Shown piece by piece: positions 1 through 7,375 of a stretch of DNA of 64,000 nt. This DNA is from Thermococcus guaymasensis DSM 11113 (GTDB lineage: Archaea; Methanobacteriota_B; Thermococci; Thermococcales; Thermococcaceae): assembly GCF_000816105.1 (NCBI RefSeq), contig NZ_CP007140.1:744001-808000 (forward strand). Direction: 5' to 3'. The notes beneath the pieces were generated by a model. That model saw only the letters and a list, made by a program, of their open reading frames with translations. It did not search any database and was not told where the DNA came from. The translations under genes and the position numbers were made by a program. The first letter of the stretch is position 1. Each line of letters starts with the position of its first letter.

Positions 1-329
1 ACTCCAAGCACGAAGGCAGTGGTTATGAGCAGGTAGCTCACGTAGTCCGTAAGCAGGCCGGTGTGGTCCGCTCTAAGGACGGTAAAGAACCTCTTGAGGG
101 CGTATGTGAGGCCCCACATGACATTCCTTCCGGTGAAGTTGCCCTCGAGGTGCTCAAAGCCAGGAATGACTTTGTCCGGGTCTTCACCGCTGATGAATAT
201 TTTAGTTCCGTCGCCGGTCTCCCTGGTGCCCATGCCGGACTTCTTGGCCCACTCGTTCAGCAGCCATGCTAGGATAAGACCGATGATAAAGATGAAGACG
301 AAATAGAGGGCGTCCCAGTAGCCAAACAT
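1..329 (-). CDS. mbhI: Membrane-bound hydrogenase subunit MbhI (partial)
   Basis: Small membrane subunit that in the Mbh respiratory complex bridges the MrpD-like antiporter module (MbhH) to the hydrogenase module. The reading frame opens with MFGYWDALYF and a hydrophobic helix, and is cut by the window edge after about 109 codons, close to the roughly 112 residues I recall for the family, so only the last few residues and stop are missing. It follows mbhH by one base (TGA then ATG), showing translational coupling. The hydrogenase subunits mbhJ-N should lie beyond position 1. Assignment rests on gene order and remembered sequence; an equivalent subunit of a related Mrp-linked complex is the alternative. 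Confidence 0.8.
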   Translation of the reverse strand, partial: MFGYWDALYFVFIFIIGLILAWLLNEWAKKSGMGTRETGDGTKIFISGEDPDKVIPGFEHLEGNFTGRNVMWGLTYALKRFFTVLRADHTGLLTDYVSYLLITTAFVLG

Positions 330-330
330 T

Positions 331-1926
331 TCACGCACCCCCTGCAAGGCTTATCAGGGCTTTTATGTACTCGAAATTGAACTGCTCCAGCATCCGGGCC
401 GCGGGTATCATTACCTTGTCGCTTATCTGCCACGGGAAGAGGCCCATGACGACTATTGCGAGCACGAGCAGGAACATTGGGAGCATCATTGAGGTCTCGG
501 GATCTTTTGCATTCGCTATCTTCTCGCTCGGTCTGCCGAAGAACGTGTAGAGCACCCTGACATAGGCGGCGGTACAGAAAGCCGTTCCGATTATGGCTAT
601 CGCACCGAGAACCGGGTTGTATATGGCCGAGCTCTCGTAGATGAGCCACTTGCTGGCGAAGCCGTTCAGCGGTGGGAGGCCGACTATCGCTGCCGCTCCG
701 ATGAGGAACGCGAATGTGGTCTTCGGCATGGTCTTTGCCAGTCCGCTCAGCTCGTTCAAGTTCCTCGTGCCAACCTCGTGAATTACCGCACCGGCAACAA
801 GGAAGAGGAGCGCCTTCATGAGCGCGTGGTTAACGGTGTGGTAGATCGCACCGGCGAGCGCAACCTCGCCAGTGTGGCTTCCATAAGCTGTTAAGCCTAT
901 TCCAAGGCCGAGGAGGATGTAGCCTATCTGGCCCACTGAAGAATAAGCTAAGAGCCTCTTCATGTCGGTCTGGATTACGGCCATTGCGTTCCCTATTATT
1001 AGCGTCAGGCATGCGAAGATTATGATGACCCACCCCACAGCACTCATGTTAATGTAGGGCTGGTGGTACACTTCGAGTATTTTGTTGCCCAGCGGGCTGT
1101 AGATGCTGAAGAGTATCCTCGCGAGCGCGTAGATTCCACCTACTTTGATGACCAGGCCTGAAAGCATAGCCGAGATGCTGCTGGGTGCCGCAGGGTGTGC
1201 ATCCGCCAACCACATATGAACAGGTGCAGCACCGCTCTTGAAGAGCAGTCCAGCTATGAAAAGTGCTAAAGCGACCTTTGCCGTAACGGTCGGGTTCTGC
1301 AGGAGTTTAATCGCCAGGTAACCCATCGTGAGGGTTCCGTACTGACCGTAGAGGAGCGCTATGCCGAGGAGGACAAACGAGCTGGCTATTGAACCGACGA
1401 ACATGTATTTTATGCCCGCTTCAATGCCCTCCCAGGTGTCGTTCCTGAAGGCGACGAGGGCGTAGCTGGCTATACTCATGATTTCGAGGAAGACGTAGAA
1501 GTTGAACAGGTCGCCGGTTATGGCTATGCCAAGCATTCCGAGCTCGAGGACGAGTATGAGCGTATAGTACTTGTCGAGGCCGGTGTCGTGCTTCATGTAG
1601 TCGATGGAGTAGATTACTGTCACAAACGACACAAAGGCCACGGTTAGTGCCATTATTGCGCTGAAGAGGTCAACCTCCCAGACTATCCTGATGGGGAAGT
1701 CAACCCCCTGGCCGAACGGCGTCTTTGCACCGAGGGTGTAGACTATGATTTCCTTGGTGTCCCAGACGTGGTAGAATAGGGCTGAGGCAACGACCAAGGT
1801 CGCACCGCTGATTATGACCGCCCATGCCTCCCTCGCCTTCTTCCCTGCGAGGCTAACTATAGGCATCGAGAACGCTCCGAAGAGCGGGATGATTATGAGG
1901 TAAGGGAGTATCGCTTCCGCGTTCAT
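331..1926 (-). CDS. mbhH: Mbh antiporter subunit MbhH (MrpD/NuoN-like)
   Basis: 531-residue polytopic membrane protein of the proton-conducting antiporter family (MrpD, NuoL/M/N). About 14 hydrophobic segments are visible, with the conserved polar residues of the family: a lysine in the AGLLFKSGAAPVHMWL block (residues about 220-240), the HPAAPSSISA stretch and the HTVNHALMKALLFL block around residue 355. It is the ion-translocating subunit that couples ferredoxin-driven H2 evolution to a gradient. The ATG overlaps the mbhG stop by 4 nt. Position between mbhG and mbhI matches the Thermococcales mbh order. Confidence 0.9.
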   Translation of the reverse strand: MNAEAILPYLIIIPLFGAFSMPIVSLAGKKAREAWAVIISGATLVVASALFYHVWDTKEIIVYTLGAKTPFGQGVDFPIRIVWEVDLFSAIMALTVAFVSFVTVIYSIDYMKHDTGLDKYYTLILVLELGMLGIAITGDLFNFYVFLEIMSIASYALVAFRNDTWEGIEAGIKYMFVGSIASSFVLLGIALLYGQYGTLTMGYLAIKLLQNPTVTAKVALALFIAGLLFKSGAAPVHMWLADAHPAAPSSISAMLSGLVIKVGGIYALARILFSIYSPLGNKILEVYHQPYINMSAVGWVIIIFACLTLIIGNAMAVIQTDMKRLLAYSSVGQIGYILLGLGIGLTAYGSHTGEVALAGAIYHTVNHALMKALLFLVAGAVIHEVGTRNLNELSGLAKTMPKTTFAFLIGAAAIVGLPPLNGFASKWLIYESSAIYNPVLGAIAIIGTAFCTAAYVRVLYTFFGRPSEKIANAKDPETSMMLPMFLLVLAIVVMGLFPWQISDKVMIPAARMLEQFNFEYIKALISLAGGA

Positions 1927-2282
1927 CCCCTCAACCTCCTGAGGGCTCTCACGTCAAGGGTTCCGTAGTGGCGGTAGGCGTTTATCACCAAAGCCACGGC
2001 CAGTGAGAGAACGCAGACACCGATGACTATGCTCGTGAGGACCAGAGCCTGCGGGAGCGGGCCGACCATCGGGTTCTTCAAGGTCTCGTAGCCGGTGTAA
2101 ATCGGCGCGGTCGGGACTTCATTCAGCTCCCTGCGGTAGCCGAGACTTATCAGGAGCAGGTGTATCCCCGAGTCGATGATGTCCATGGCAAGAACCAGCT
2201 TGATCAGGTTTCTCTTCGCGAGGAAGGCGTATATTCCGAGGACTATGAGCAGGAAGGCCGTTATGAACTGAAACTGGATCAT
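1923..2282 (-). CDS. mbhG: Mbh subunit MbhG (MrpC/NuoK-like)
   Basis: 119-residue protein with three predicted transmembrane helices, homologous to Mrp antiporter subunit C and complex I NuoK. The MDIIDSGIHLLLISLGY segment is the NuoK-like helix 2 region. I start it at 2282, where the ATG overlaps the TGA of mbhF and a GGAGGTGG ribosome site sits 5 nt upstream; an in-frame codon three residues earlier lacks such a site. Part of the Na+/H+ antiporter module of Mbh. Confidence 0.88.
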   Translation of the reverse strand: MIQFQFITAFLLIVLGIYAFLAKRNLIKLVLAMDIIDSGIHLLLISLGYRRELNEVPTAPIYTGYETLKNPMVGPLPQALVLTSIVIGVCVLSLAVALVINAYRHYGTLDVRALRRLRG

Positions 2283-2737
2283 GACTTCCACCTCCTGTAC
2301 ATGGCTATGGCAACTAGAGCGCTCACGAGACCCGTGAAGACCTTAAGGCCAACGGCGAGGTTCATTATGGGTAGAAATCCAGCTGAGAGAAGCGTCCCGG
2401 GCTTTCCGTTGAGTATAGGCCCGTTGTGCCATAGTGTGTTGTAGAAGAACGCCGTGCCTATGCCGAGCATCGCAGCACCGAGGAAGGCTAGACCGCCAAG
2501 TCCCTCAAGGGCCGAGTAGAGGTGCTTGTTGTAGTGCTTCCTCATCTCGTTGAGGCCGAATGCCACGAGGAAGAGCACTCCGGCTCCCGCTATCGTGGCC
2601 CCTCCCTGGAAGCCACCTCCTGGGGTGAGGTGCCCGTGGGCCACTATGTAGGTTCCAAAGATGCCTATGAGCGGGATTATTGCCCTCGCCGAGGTCTTCA
2701 CGATCAGTCCCATGTCGGTGCCGCACCTCGGTCTCAT
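2279..2737 (-). CDS. mbhF: Mbh subunit MbhF (MrpB-like)
   Basis: 152-residue MrpB-domain membrane protein with about four helices. The HGHLTPGGGFQGGA signature near residues 35-48 is diagnostic of the MrpB/MnhB family. The ATG at 2737 overlaps the mbhE stop; a second ATG at 2713 (starting MGLIVKTSARA) would give a 144-residue product and cannot be excluded, because the first eight residues (MRPRCGTD) look unlike a membrane protein N-terminus. Confidence 0.88.
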   Translation of the reverse strand: MRPRCGTDMGLIVKTSARAIIPLIGIFGTYIVAHGHLTPGGGFQGGATIAGAGVLFLVAFGLNEMRKHYNKHLYSALEGLGGLAFLGAAMLGIGTAFFYNTLWHNGPILNGKPGTLLSAGFLPIMNLAVGLKVFTGLVSALVAIAMYRRWKS

Positions 2738-3030
2738 TGCTCATCCCCCCTCCAGGGCCTCGTGAGGGCCACCGCACCGGCTATGGCCGTGAACAGAACG
2801 GTCGCCTCTCCAATCGTATCGTAGCCACGGTAGTCGAACACTATATCGGTGACAATGTTCGTACCGCCGACCTCTTCCACACCGTGGGTGATGTAGTAGT
2901 CATCGGTGTAGCGCAGGTTCTTCCAGTCGTCTCCGCCCGGGCCGAACTTGAGGCCGTAGTCGGGGTTTGCAACGTAGAGAAGCACCCCGAGGATGAAGAG
3001 CAGTGAAAGGTAAGCTATCGTTCTCTTCAT
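2734..3030 (-). CDS. mbhE: Mbh subunit MbhE
   Basis: 98-residue membrane protein with two hydrophobic helices and a hydrophilic loop containing YDTIGEATVLFTAIAGAVAL, the segment homologous to the C-terminal end of MrpA (DUF4040 neighbour). Start placed at 3030 (MKRTIAYLSLLF) because a GGAGGTGG site sits just upstream and the ATG overlaps the mbhD stop. In the Mbh complex MbhD and MbhE together replace the C-terminal part of MrpA. Confidence 0.82.
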   Translation of the reverse strand: MKRTIAYLSLLFILGVLLYVANPDYGLKFGPGGDDWKNLRYTDDYYITHGVEEVGGTNIVTDIVFDYRGYDTIGEATVLFTAIAGAVALTRPWRGDEQ

Positions 3031-3290
3031 CGTTCCACCTCCCATCTCTCGGTCTTCGCTATGCCGTAAACCACAAGAGCGGTAACGATGCCAGCTCCGA
3101 CTGCTGCCTCTGCTATCGCAACGTCAGGCGCGTGGAGCATGTAAAACTCCAGGCTGAGAAGCAGACTCATAGCGGTAGAAGACAGGGCTGCCGCGAGAAG
3201 GTCTCTGAATCTAATCGTGAGGTAGGCCGTGATTAGAACGCCTATGAGGATGATTGCCTGAATTGCCATGTCAAGGGTGAGGGCGTTCAT
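3027..3290 (-). CDS. mbhD: Mbh subunit MbhD (DUF4040, MrpA C-terminal-like)
   Basis: 87-residue protein with three hydrophobic helices and the HAPDVAIAEAAVGAG motif typical of the DUF4040/MrpA C-terminal domain. It overlaps both neighbours by 4 nt (ATGA), so it belongs to the same translationally coupled antiporter block. Function follows from the known architecture of Thermococcales Mbh and Mrp complexes. Confidence 0.85.
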   Translation of the reverse strand: MNALTLDMAIQAIILIGVLITAYLTIRFRDLLAAALSSTAMSLLLSLEFYMLHAPDVAIAEAAVGAGIVTALVVYGIAKTERWEVER

Positions 3291-3658
3291 TCCTTACCAC
3301 CTCCGAGCTTCTCCTCGTAGGCATCAACAACGGCCTTGACCGGCTTGTAACCGCTCAGGTGCGCGGCCTTTGCTATGGCGTGCGCTCCGACCGGGTTCGT
3401 GAGAAGGAGCGCTATTAAAGCTACGAAGCTGTGAAGGGTCATCTGGAGGTACTTTGCATCACCCGTGACGTGGAGCTGGTAGAGGGCGTGGGCCGCAACC
3501 GCGAAAACGGCGAATATCGTTCCGAAGGTCGTGCACTTGGTCGCGCCGTGAAGCCTCGTGTAAACGTCAGGGAAGCGGTGGAGGGCTATGCTCCCGAGGA
3601 GGTTGAAGGTGATGTTTATCGCGAGGAAGGCGTAAATCAGGTAGTTAACCCAGCTCAT
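3287..3658 (-). CDS. mbhC: Mbh subunit MbhC (MrpG-like)
   Basis: 123-residue MrpG/MnhG family membrane protein. The family motif around residues 25-45 (ALHRFPDVYTRLHGATKCTT) is plainly present, followed by two more helices and LLTNPVGAHAIAKAAH. The ATG overlaps the mbhB stop. It is one of the small structural subunits of the sodium/proton antiporter module. Confidence 0.9.
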   Translation of the reverse strand: MSWVNYLIYAFLAINITFNLLGSIALHRFPDVYTRLHGATKCTTFGTIFAVFAVAAHALYQLHVTGDAKYLQMTLHSFVALIALLLTNPVGAHAIAKAAHLSGYKPVKAVVDAYEEKLGGGKE

Positions 3659-3918
3659 TCCAATCCCCCCTGGAGGTATCTCGCGATTATGAGCGTCCCG
3701 ATGTAGCTGAGGAGCGCGTAGACTATCGCGATGTCGATGTAAATCGTCCTGTCGTATGCGGCTCCTAAGAGAACCATTGCCGCGACGACGAGCGTGTTGA
3801 GTGTGTCAACCCCGACGACCCTGTCCGGGACGCTTGGCCCAAGGAGAACCCTGAGTATAGCTAAGAACGCCGCAACCGAGATTATCAGCGCCGAGTAAAA
3901 AAAGACTGGCTCAATCAT
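3655..3918 (-). CDS. mbhB: Mbh subunit MbhB (MrpF-like)
   Basis: 87-residue MrpF family protein with three helices and the motif VLLGPSVPDRVVGVDTLN. I start it at 3918, where the ATG overlaps the mbhA TGA and a GGAGG sits upstream; the longer frame adds seven residues read from inside mbhA and is less likely. Structural subunit of the antiporter module. Confidence 0.9.
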   Translation of the reverse strand: MIEPVFFYSALIISVAAFLAILRVLLGPSVPDRVVGVDTLNTLVVAAMVLLGAAYDRTIYIDIAIVYALLSYIGTLIIARYLQGGLE

Positions 3919-4412
3919 TTTCCCAGCCTCCTGGCCCACTTTTCGAACGGACCTGCAACTGGCTCAGAGCTCTTCGGGTGTGGGTCTTTGACGTTTATCC
4001 AGTGGACGTAGAGGGCCTTTTCATCCGGACAAGCATCTATGGTGAGCGTTCCCGGCGTCAGGGTTATTGAGTTGCTCATGATGGTGTACTGGGCGTCGTT
4101 TTCAAGGTCGACTGGGACGCGCACTATTCCTGGGTTTATTCTGCCGGTTATGACACGGTAGGCAACGTCGAGGTTTGCCTTGGTCATTCCCCAGAATAGG
4201 ACAGGGGCGTAGGCAATCCCTTCAAGCCATTTGATCGGGTTGAGGAAGCGGATCGATTTCTCCCCAACGACGTCTTTTGTTGCGTATCCGATTATTCCAG
4301 CGAATATCAGGCCCGCTATGAGTTCCTGCGTGCTCCAGAGTAGTCCGTTAGTTCCGGCCGTTAGAACGAGCCAGAGGACGTAGGCGAAGACGAACGCGAC
4401 TATGAAGGGCAA
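3915..4412 (-). CDS. mbhA: Mbh subunit MbhA (MrpE-like), first gene of the mbh operon
   Basis: 165-residue MrpE family protein: two N-terminal helices, then a soluble domain with NSITLTPGTLTIDA, the family hallmark. The start codon is TTG at 4412, chosen because a strong GGAGGTGG site lies 5 nt upstream and no ATG is suitably placed; the identical spacing and TTG usage recur at frhA. It heads a run of nine genes with 1-4 nt overlaps, so the mbh genes here must be made as one transcript. Confidence 0.9.
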   Translation of the reverse strand: MPFIVAFVFAYVLWLVLTAGTNGLLWSTQELIAGLIFAGIIGYATKDVVGEKSIRFLNPIKWLEGIAYAPVLFWGMTKANLDVAYRVITGRINPGIVRVPVDLENDAQYTIMSNSITLTPGTLTIDACPDEKALYVHWINVKDPHPKSSEPVAGPFEKWARRLGK

Positions 4413-4465
4413 GCTACCACCTCCGCATTAACGCTTTTGTTTACCCTCGATTGAGACTTCTCAAC

Positions 4466-4492
4466 TCGACTTAAAACGGTTTTCCAAAGCTC
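4466..4492 (-). promoter_or_regulatory. Predicted mbh operon promoter
   Basis: Reading leftwards, a purine-rich BRE (GGAAAA) is followed by a TTTTAA TATA-like element about 60 nt before the TTG of mbhA, giving a predicted leader of roughly 35 nt. SurR regulates mbh in Pyrococcus furiosus, but I could not find a clean GTT-N3-AAC-N5-GTT site here by eye. Confidence 0.5.
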
Positions 4493-4557
4493 AGTTTGGC
4501 AAAAAAAGGTAGGAAACCTCTCGTTGTAAACCAAAAGTTAAAGAAAGGCTCAGAGAG

Positions 4558-5388
4558 TCAGAACAGCTGTGCCATGTTCCTCTGCGCCCTAGCGACCTTT
4601 TCCCTAGCCCTCTTCAGGACATCTCCGAGGACGTGAACACCGTCGCGGAGCTCTATGTAGCCCTCCTTTTCCGCTCCTTTTACGAGTTCCTCTCCGCGGG
4701 CATTTCTCGTTATCAGTACCGTCCATCCGGGCTCGCTCTCAACGAATCCAGCAGAGACGTCGCTCCAGAGTCCCACGTAGTCGGTGCACACAAGGCAACC
4801 CGTCTGGAGGTAGGAGTAGGCCTCCTTCAGCGGTATCGCGAGAACCGTGTCGTCGTGGTGAACCTCCAGGAACTCCCTTCCCAGGCGGATGTCCTTTATG
4901 TCCTCCGCCCTAACGCCATAGCGGACGCGAAGGTAATTTAGGAAGGCCTCGAACGCGAAGGTACCCATGCAGAACAGGCTGATTATGTACTTAATCCTGT
5001 TGCCGAAGTCCGTCTCAAGGATTGGAAAGTCCCTCATCTGGCCGAAGAACTGGGCCTGACAGGGCAGGCAGACTATCGCGACTTCCTTGAGGTCCTCCTC
5101 CTCAATCTTCGCCTTTATCCTGGCTGCAAAGGGGACAATGCTCCAGCTGTTGCCTGCAGCTTCGAGCAGTTCCTCCCTGTTGCGCGCGACAACGGCTTTG
5201 CCCTCGAACCCCTTCACCCTTTTTGAAGTGACAACTCCATCGACGAGTCCCTTATCGAGGGCGTAGCAGAGGAGCGCCGTTACCGCTCCACCGCTCGCGA
5301 CCTTCCTCCTGAGTATCTCCTCGTCCTTCGCCCGGGCAAGGTAAACACCGCGAAACTGCCCGAGAAGGTTTTCACCGATTGGCATCAT
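4558..5388 (-). CDS. frhB: FrhB-like flavoprotein subunit of frhAGB hydrogenase
   Basis: 276-residue protein of the coenzyme F420 hydrogenase/dehydrogenase beta subunit family. Visible are the N-terminal KVASGGAVTALLCYAL block, the LPCQAQFFGQMRDFP motif (around residue 108) and the CMGTFAFEAFL and GCLVCTDYVG cysteine motifs for an iron-sulfur cluster. In methanogens FrhB holds FAD and reduces F420; Thermococcus homologues are reported to pass electrons to other partners such as thioredoxin reductase. The ATG overlaps the frhG stop (ATGA), so the three frh genes are co-translated. Confidence 0.85.
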   Translation of the reverse strand: MMPIGENLLGQFRGVYLARAKDEEILRRKVASGGAVTALLCYALDKGLVDGVVTSKRVKGFEGKAVVARNREELLEAAGNSWSIVPFAARIKAKIEEEDLKEVAIVCLPCQAQFFGQMRDFPILETDFGNRIKYIISLFCMGTFAFEAFLNYLRVRYGVRAEDIKDIRLGREFLEVHHDDTVLAIPLKEAYSYLQTGCLVCTDYVGLWSDVSAGFVESEPGWTVLITRNARGEELVKGAEKEGYIELRDGVHVLGDVLKRAREKVARAQRNMAQLF

Positions 5389-6065
5389 GGCTTTTCACCC
5401 CCAAGGCACATTAACTGGGACGCACGCGGACAGCGGATGTAACAGGTTCCGCAACGGATACACCTCTCCTGGATCAGGGTCGGTCTTTTATCCACAAGCT
5501 TTATCGCGCCGGTTGGGCACGAAAGCTCGCAGGCACCACAGCCTATGCACAGGCCCGTGAGAACTACGTCGTCGATGAGGTCAAATCCGCTCAGCTTCTT
5601 TAAGCCAGCGGTTACCTTGAACAGCCTGAGCCTCGACTCGTTCCCCGCCATGAAGAACTTGAAGAAGGACTGGAGCATCTGCGGTGTTGGGGGACAGCCC
5701 GGGATGGAGTAGTCAACTGGTATCACGCTGTTTATCGGCTGGAAGTTCCTGTGGTCGGGCCTCGGCTCCTGGCCCCCGCGGGCGAAGCGCAGTATTCCGC
5801 CGAGTGCTGCGCACGAACCAAAGGCGACAACGACCCTGGCCTTCTCCCTTATCTCCTTCAGCTCTTCGAGAACCCTCGGTTCGTTCATGCAGGCTCCACC
5901 TGTTATCAGAGCTACGTCGTATTCGTCGTACTTGGGAGGGCCGTCGCGGAGGTAGGAAATGTCGAGCTCTATGTCCTTCATCAGCTTTGGATACGCCCTG
6001 ATTATGCTGACGTTGCACCCCTCACACCCGGCAAAATCCACGTGAAGAACCTTGAGCTTCTCCAT
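5385..6065 (-). CDS. frhG: FrhG-like small subunit of frhAGB hydrogenase
   Basis: About 226 residues. The N-terminal part is a NiFe-hydrogenase small subunit: FAGCEGC near residue 10, GACMNEPRVLEEL, and PGCPPTPQML for the proximal [4Fe-4S] cluster. The C-terminal part is a 2x[4Fe-4S] ferredoxin (CIGCGACELSCPTG and CIRCGTCYIRCP), which would wire the cluster chain to FrhB. Start set at 6065 (MEKLKVLHV) because GAGGTGATG lies just upstream and the frhA stop is 5 nt away; the longer frame to 6110 runs back into frhA. Confidence 0.88.
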   Translation of the reverse strand: MEKLKVLHVDFAGCEGCNVSIIRAYPKLMKDIELDISYLRDGPPKYDEYDVALITGGACMNEPRVLEELKEIREKARVVVAFGSCAALGGILRFARGGQEPRPDHRNFQPINSVIPVDYSIPGCPPTPQMLQSFFKFFMAGNESRLRLFKVTAGLKKLSGFDLIDDVVLTGLCIGCGACELSCPTGAIKLVDKRPTLIQERCIRCGTCYIRCPRASQLMCLGGEKP

Positions 6066-6070
6066 GAGCA

Positions 6071-7243
6071 TCACCTCAACCTCACGACGTGGGTCGTGCA
6101 GGGTATGCACGGGTCGTAGAGCCTCATAACTGCCTCAGCGGCTTTAACGCTCAGACCCTTCGCCATCTCCTCCATGACCGGGATGTTGAACATGGTTGGA
6201 ACTACTATCCTTGACTTCAGAACCCTTCCCTCCTCCCCGAGCTCGACGTAGTGGATGAGCGTCCCCCTCGGGGCTTCGTAGACTCCAACGCCCTTCCCCG
6301 GCCTGAACGTTATGTTTCCGGCCCTGAAGGGCTCCTCCATTCTTATCTCATCCAGGATTTCGCCGAGCCTCTGGATGGCCAGCCTCGTGTCCTCTATTCT
6401 CGCGAGGTGCAGGCCGTAGAGGGACTCGTCCCTGAACTCGCGGTACGTAACCATCCTCGCCCTCGGTCCCGTCTCAACCTTCTCGCCGCTGTAGAACGAG
6501 ACGAGCGTCGTTGATTCCCTAGCGGCCTCCTCCTTCCGGAATTCGTAGTAGGGAACGCTTGAGACCTTTTCCCACTCGATGTTGTACCTGTCCCCGTAGA
6601 AGAAGCCGCTCGCGAGGTACTTGAAGGGCCTTTTGGCCTCTCTAAGCTCATCCGCAATCTCGGTCTGGATATCCTCATCAATTAAAAGCTCCTCAGCGGC
6701 CTCCCAGCTTGCGGCGAGGTCTTTGAACCTCGCCTTCAGGTTGTTGAAGACGCTCCACTTTGGAACGGAGAGCATGCCACCTATCGTCAGGTTCGGTGGA
6801 TGTGTCGCAGCGCCACCGAGCTTTAGCAGGTAGTCGCTGATCTTCGCGTGGAAGTCCATGAGCTTGAAGAGCACCTCGTCCCTCTTTTCCTCCTTAATCA
6901 GGTCGCCCGCGACCATCAGGAAGAGCAGTGCGTGGCTCTGGGCCCTGTTTATCAGGCCGAGGGCTTCCCGCATGAGCCTTCCGTTCCTCGGGGGGGCAAT
7001 GCCTATGGCGTGCTCTATGGCCTCGCTCGCCGCTATGCCGTGGGAGGCGTGGCAGAGACCGCATATCCTCATAACAGCCTCGACCGCAAAGAGGGGGTTC
7101 TTTCCGACCACCATCTTCTCGAAACCCCTCACCGGAGCCGTCGCTATGAAGAGGGCATCTTGAACGGTTCCGTCTTCCTCGTACAGGATGAGCTTGGCCT
7201 CACCTGCAATCCTGCAAACCTTGTCGAGGGTTACCTCGCCCAA
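6071..7243 (-). CDS. frhA: FrhA-like NiFe-hydrogenase large subunit
   Basis: 390-residue catalytic subunit. Both nickel-binding pairs are intact: RICGLCHASHG near residue 60 and DPCIPCTTH at the extreme C-terminus, with only VVRLR following, so there is little or no C-terminal peptide for a maturation protease to remove. The frame could open at GTG 7252, but that codon lies inside the GGAGGTG ribosome site; TTG at 7243 is exactly 5 nt downstream of it, the same arrangement as mbhA. First gene of the frhAGB operon, with a SurR-type site upstream. Confidence 0.87.
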   Translation of the reverse strand: MGEVTLDKVCRIAGEAKLILYEEDGTVQDALFIATAPVRGFEKMVVGKNPLFAVEAVMRICGLCHASHGIAASEAIEHAIGIAPPRNGRLMREALGLINRAQSHALLFLMVAGDLIKEEKRDEVLFKLMDFHAKISDYLLKLGGAATHPPNLTIGGMLSVPKWSVFNNLKARFKDLAASWEAAEELLIDEDIQTEIADELREAKRPFKYLASGFFYGDRYNIEWEKVSSVPYYEFRKEEAARESTTLVSFYSGEKVETGPRARMVTYREFRDESLYGLHLARIEDTRLAIQRLGEILDEIRMEEPFRAGNITFRPGKGVGVYEAPRGTLIHYVELGEEGRVLKSRIVVPTMFNIPVMEEMAKGLSVKAAEAVMRLYDPCIPCTTHVVRLR

Positions 7244-7287
7244 AGCCTTCACCTCCGCTTTTCACTCCATTTTTGAGTTCGAAACGC

Positions 7288-7323
7288 ACGATAAAAGCGT
7301 TTTTTGAACTAAAGGTTTAGAAC
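7288..7323 (-). promoter_or_regulatory. frhA promoter with SurR-type operator
   Basis: On the minus strand, positions 7323 to 7307 read GTT-CTA-AAC-CTTTA-GTT, an exact match to the GTT-N3-AAC-N5-GTT consensus described for SurR, the sulfur-responsive regulator of Thermococcales. A TTTTATC TATA element follows at about 7297-7290. A SurR site just upstream of BRE/TATA is the arrangement found at SurR-activated hydrogenase promoters. Confidence 0.72.
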
Positions 7324-7375
7324 GGGATATGATATTGCCTGTTGAAGAAAAAAGAATAGCGAGGGCAGAGCTTTA

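Noticed and set aside
4413-4557. SurR site at the mbh promoter
   Set aside because: Expected from Pyrococcus, but the GTT/AAC words present do not have the N3/N5 spacing.
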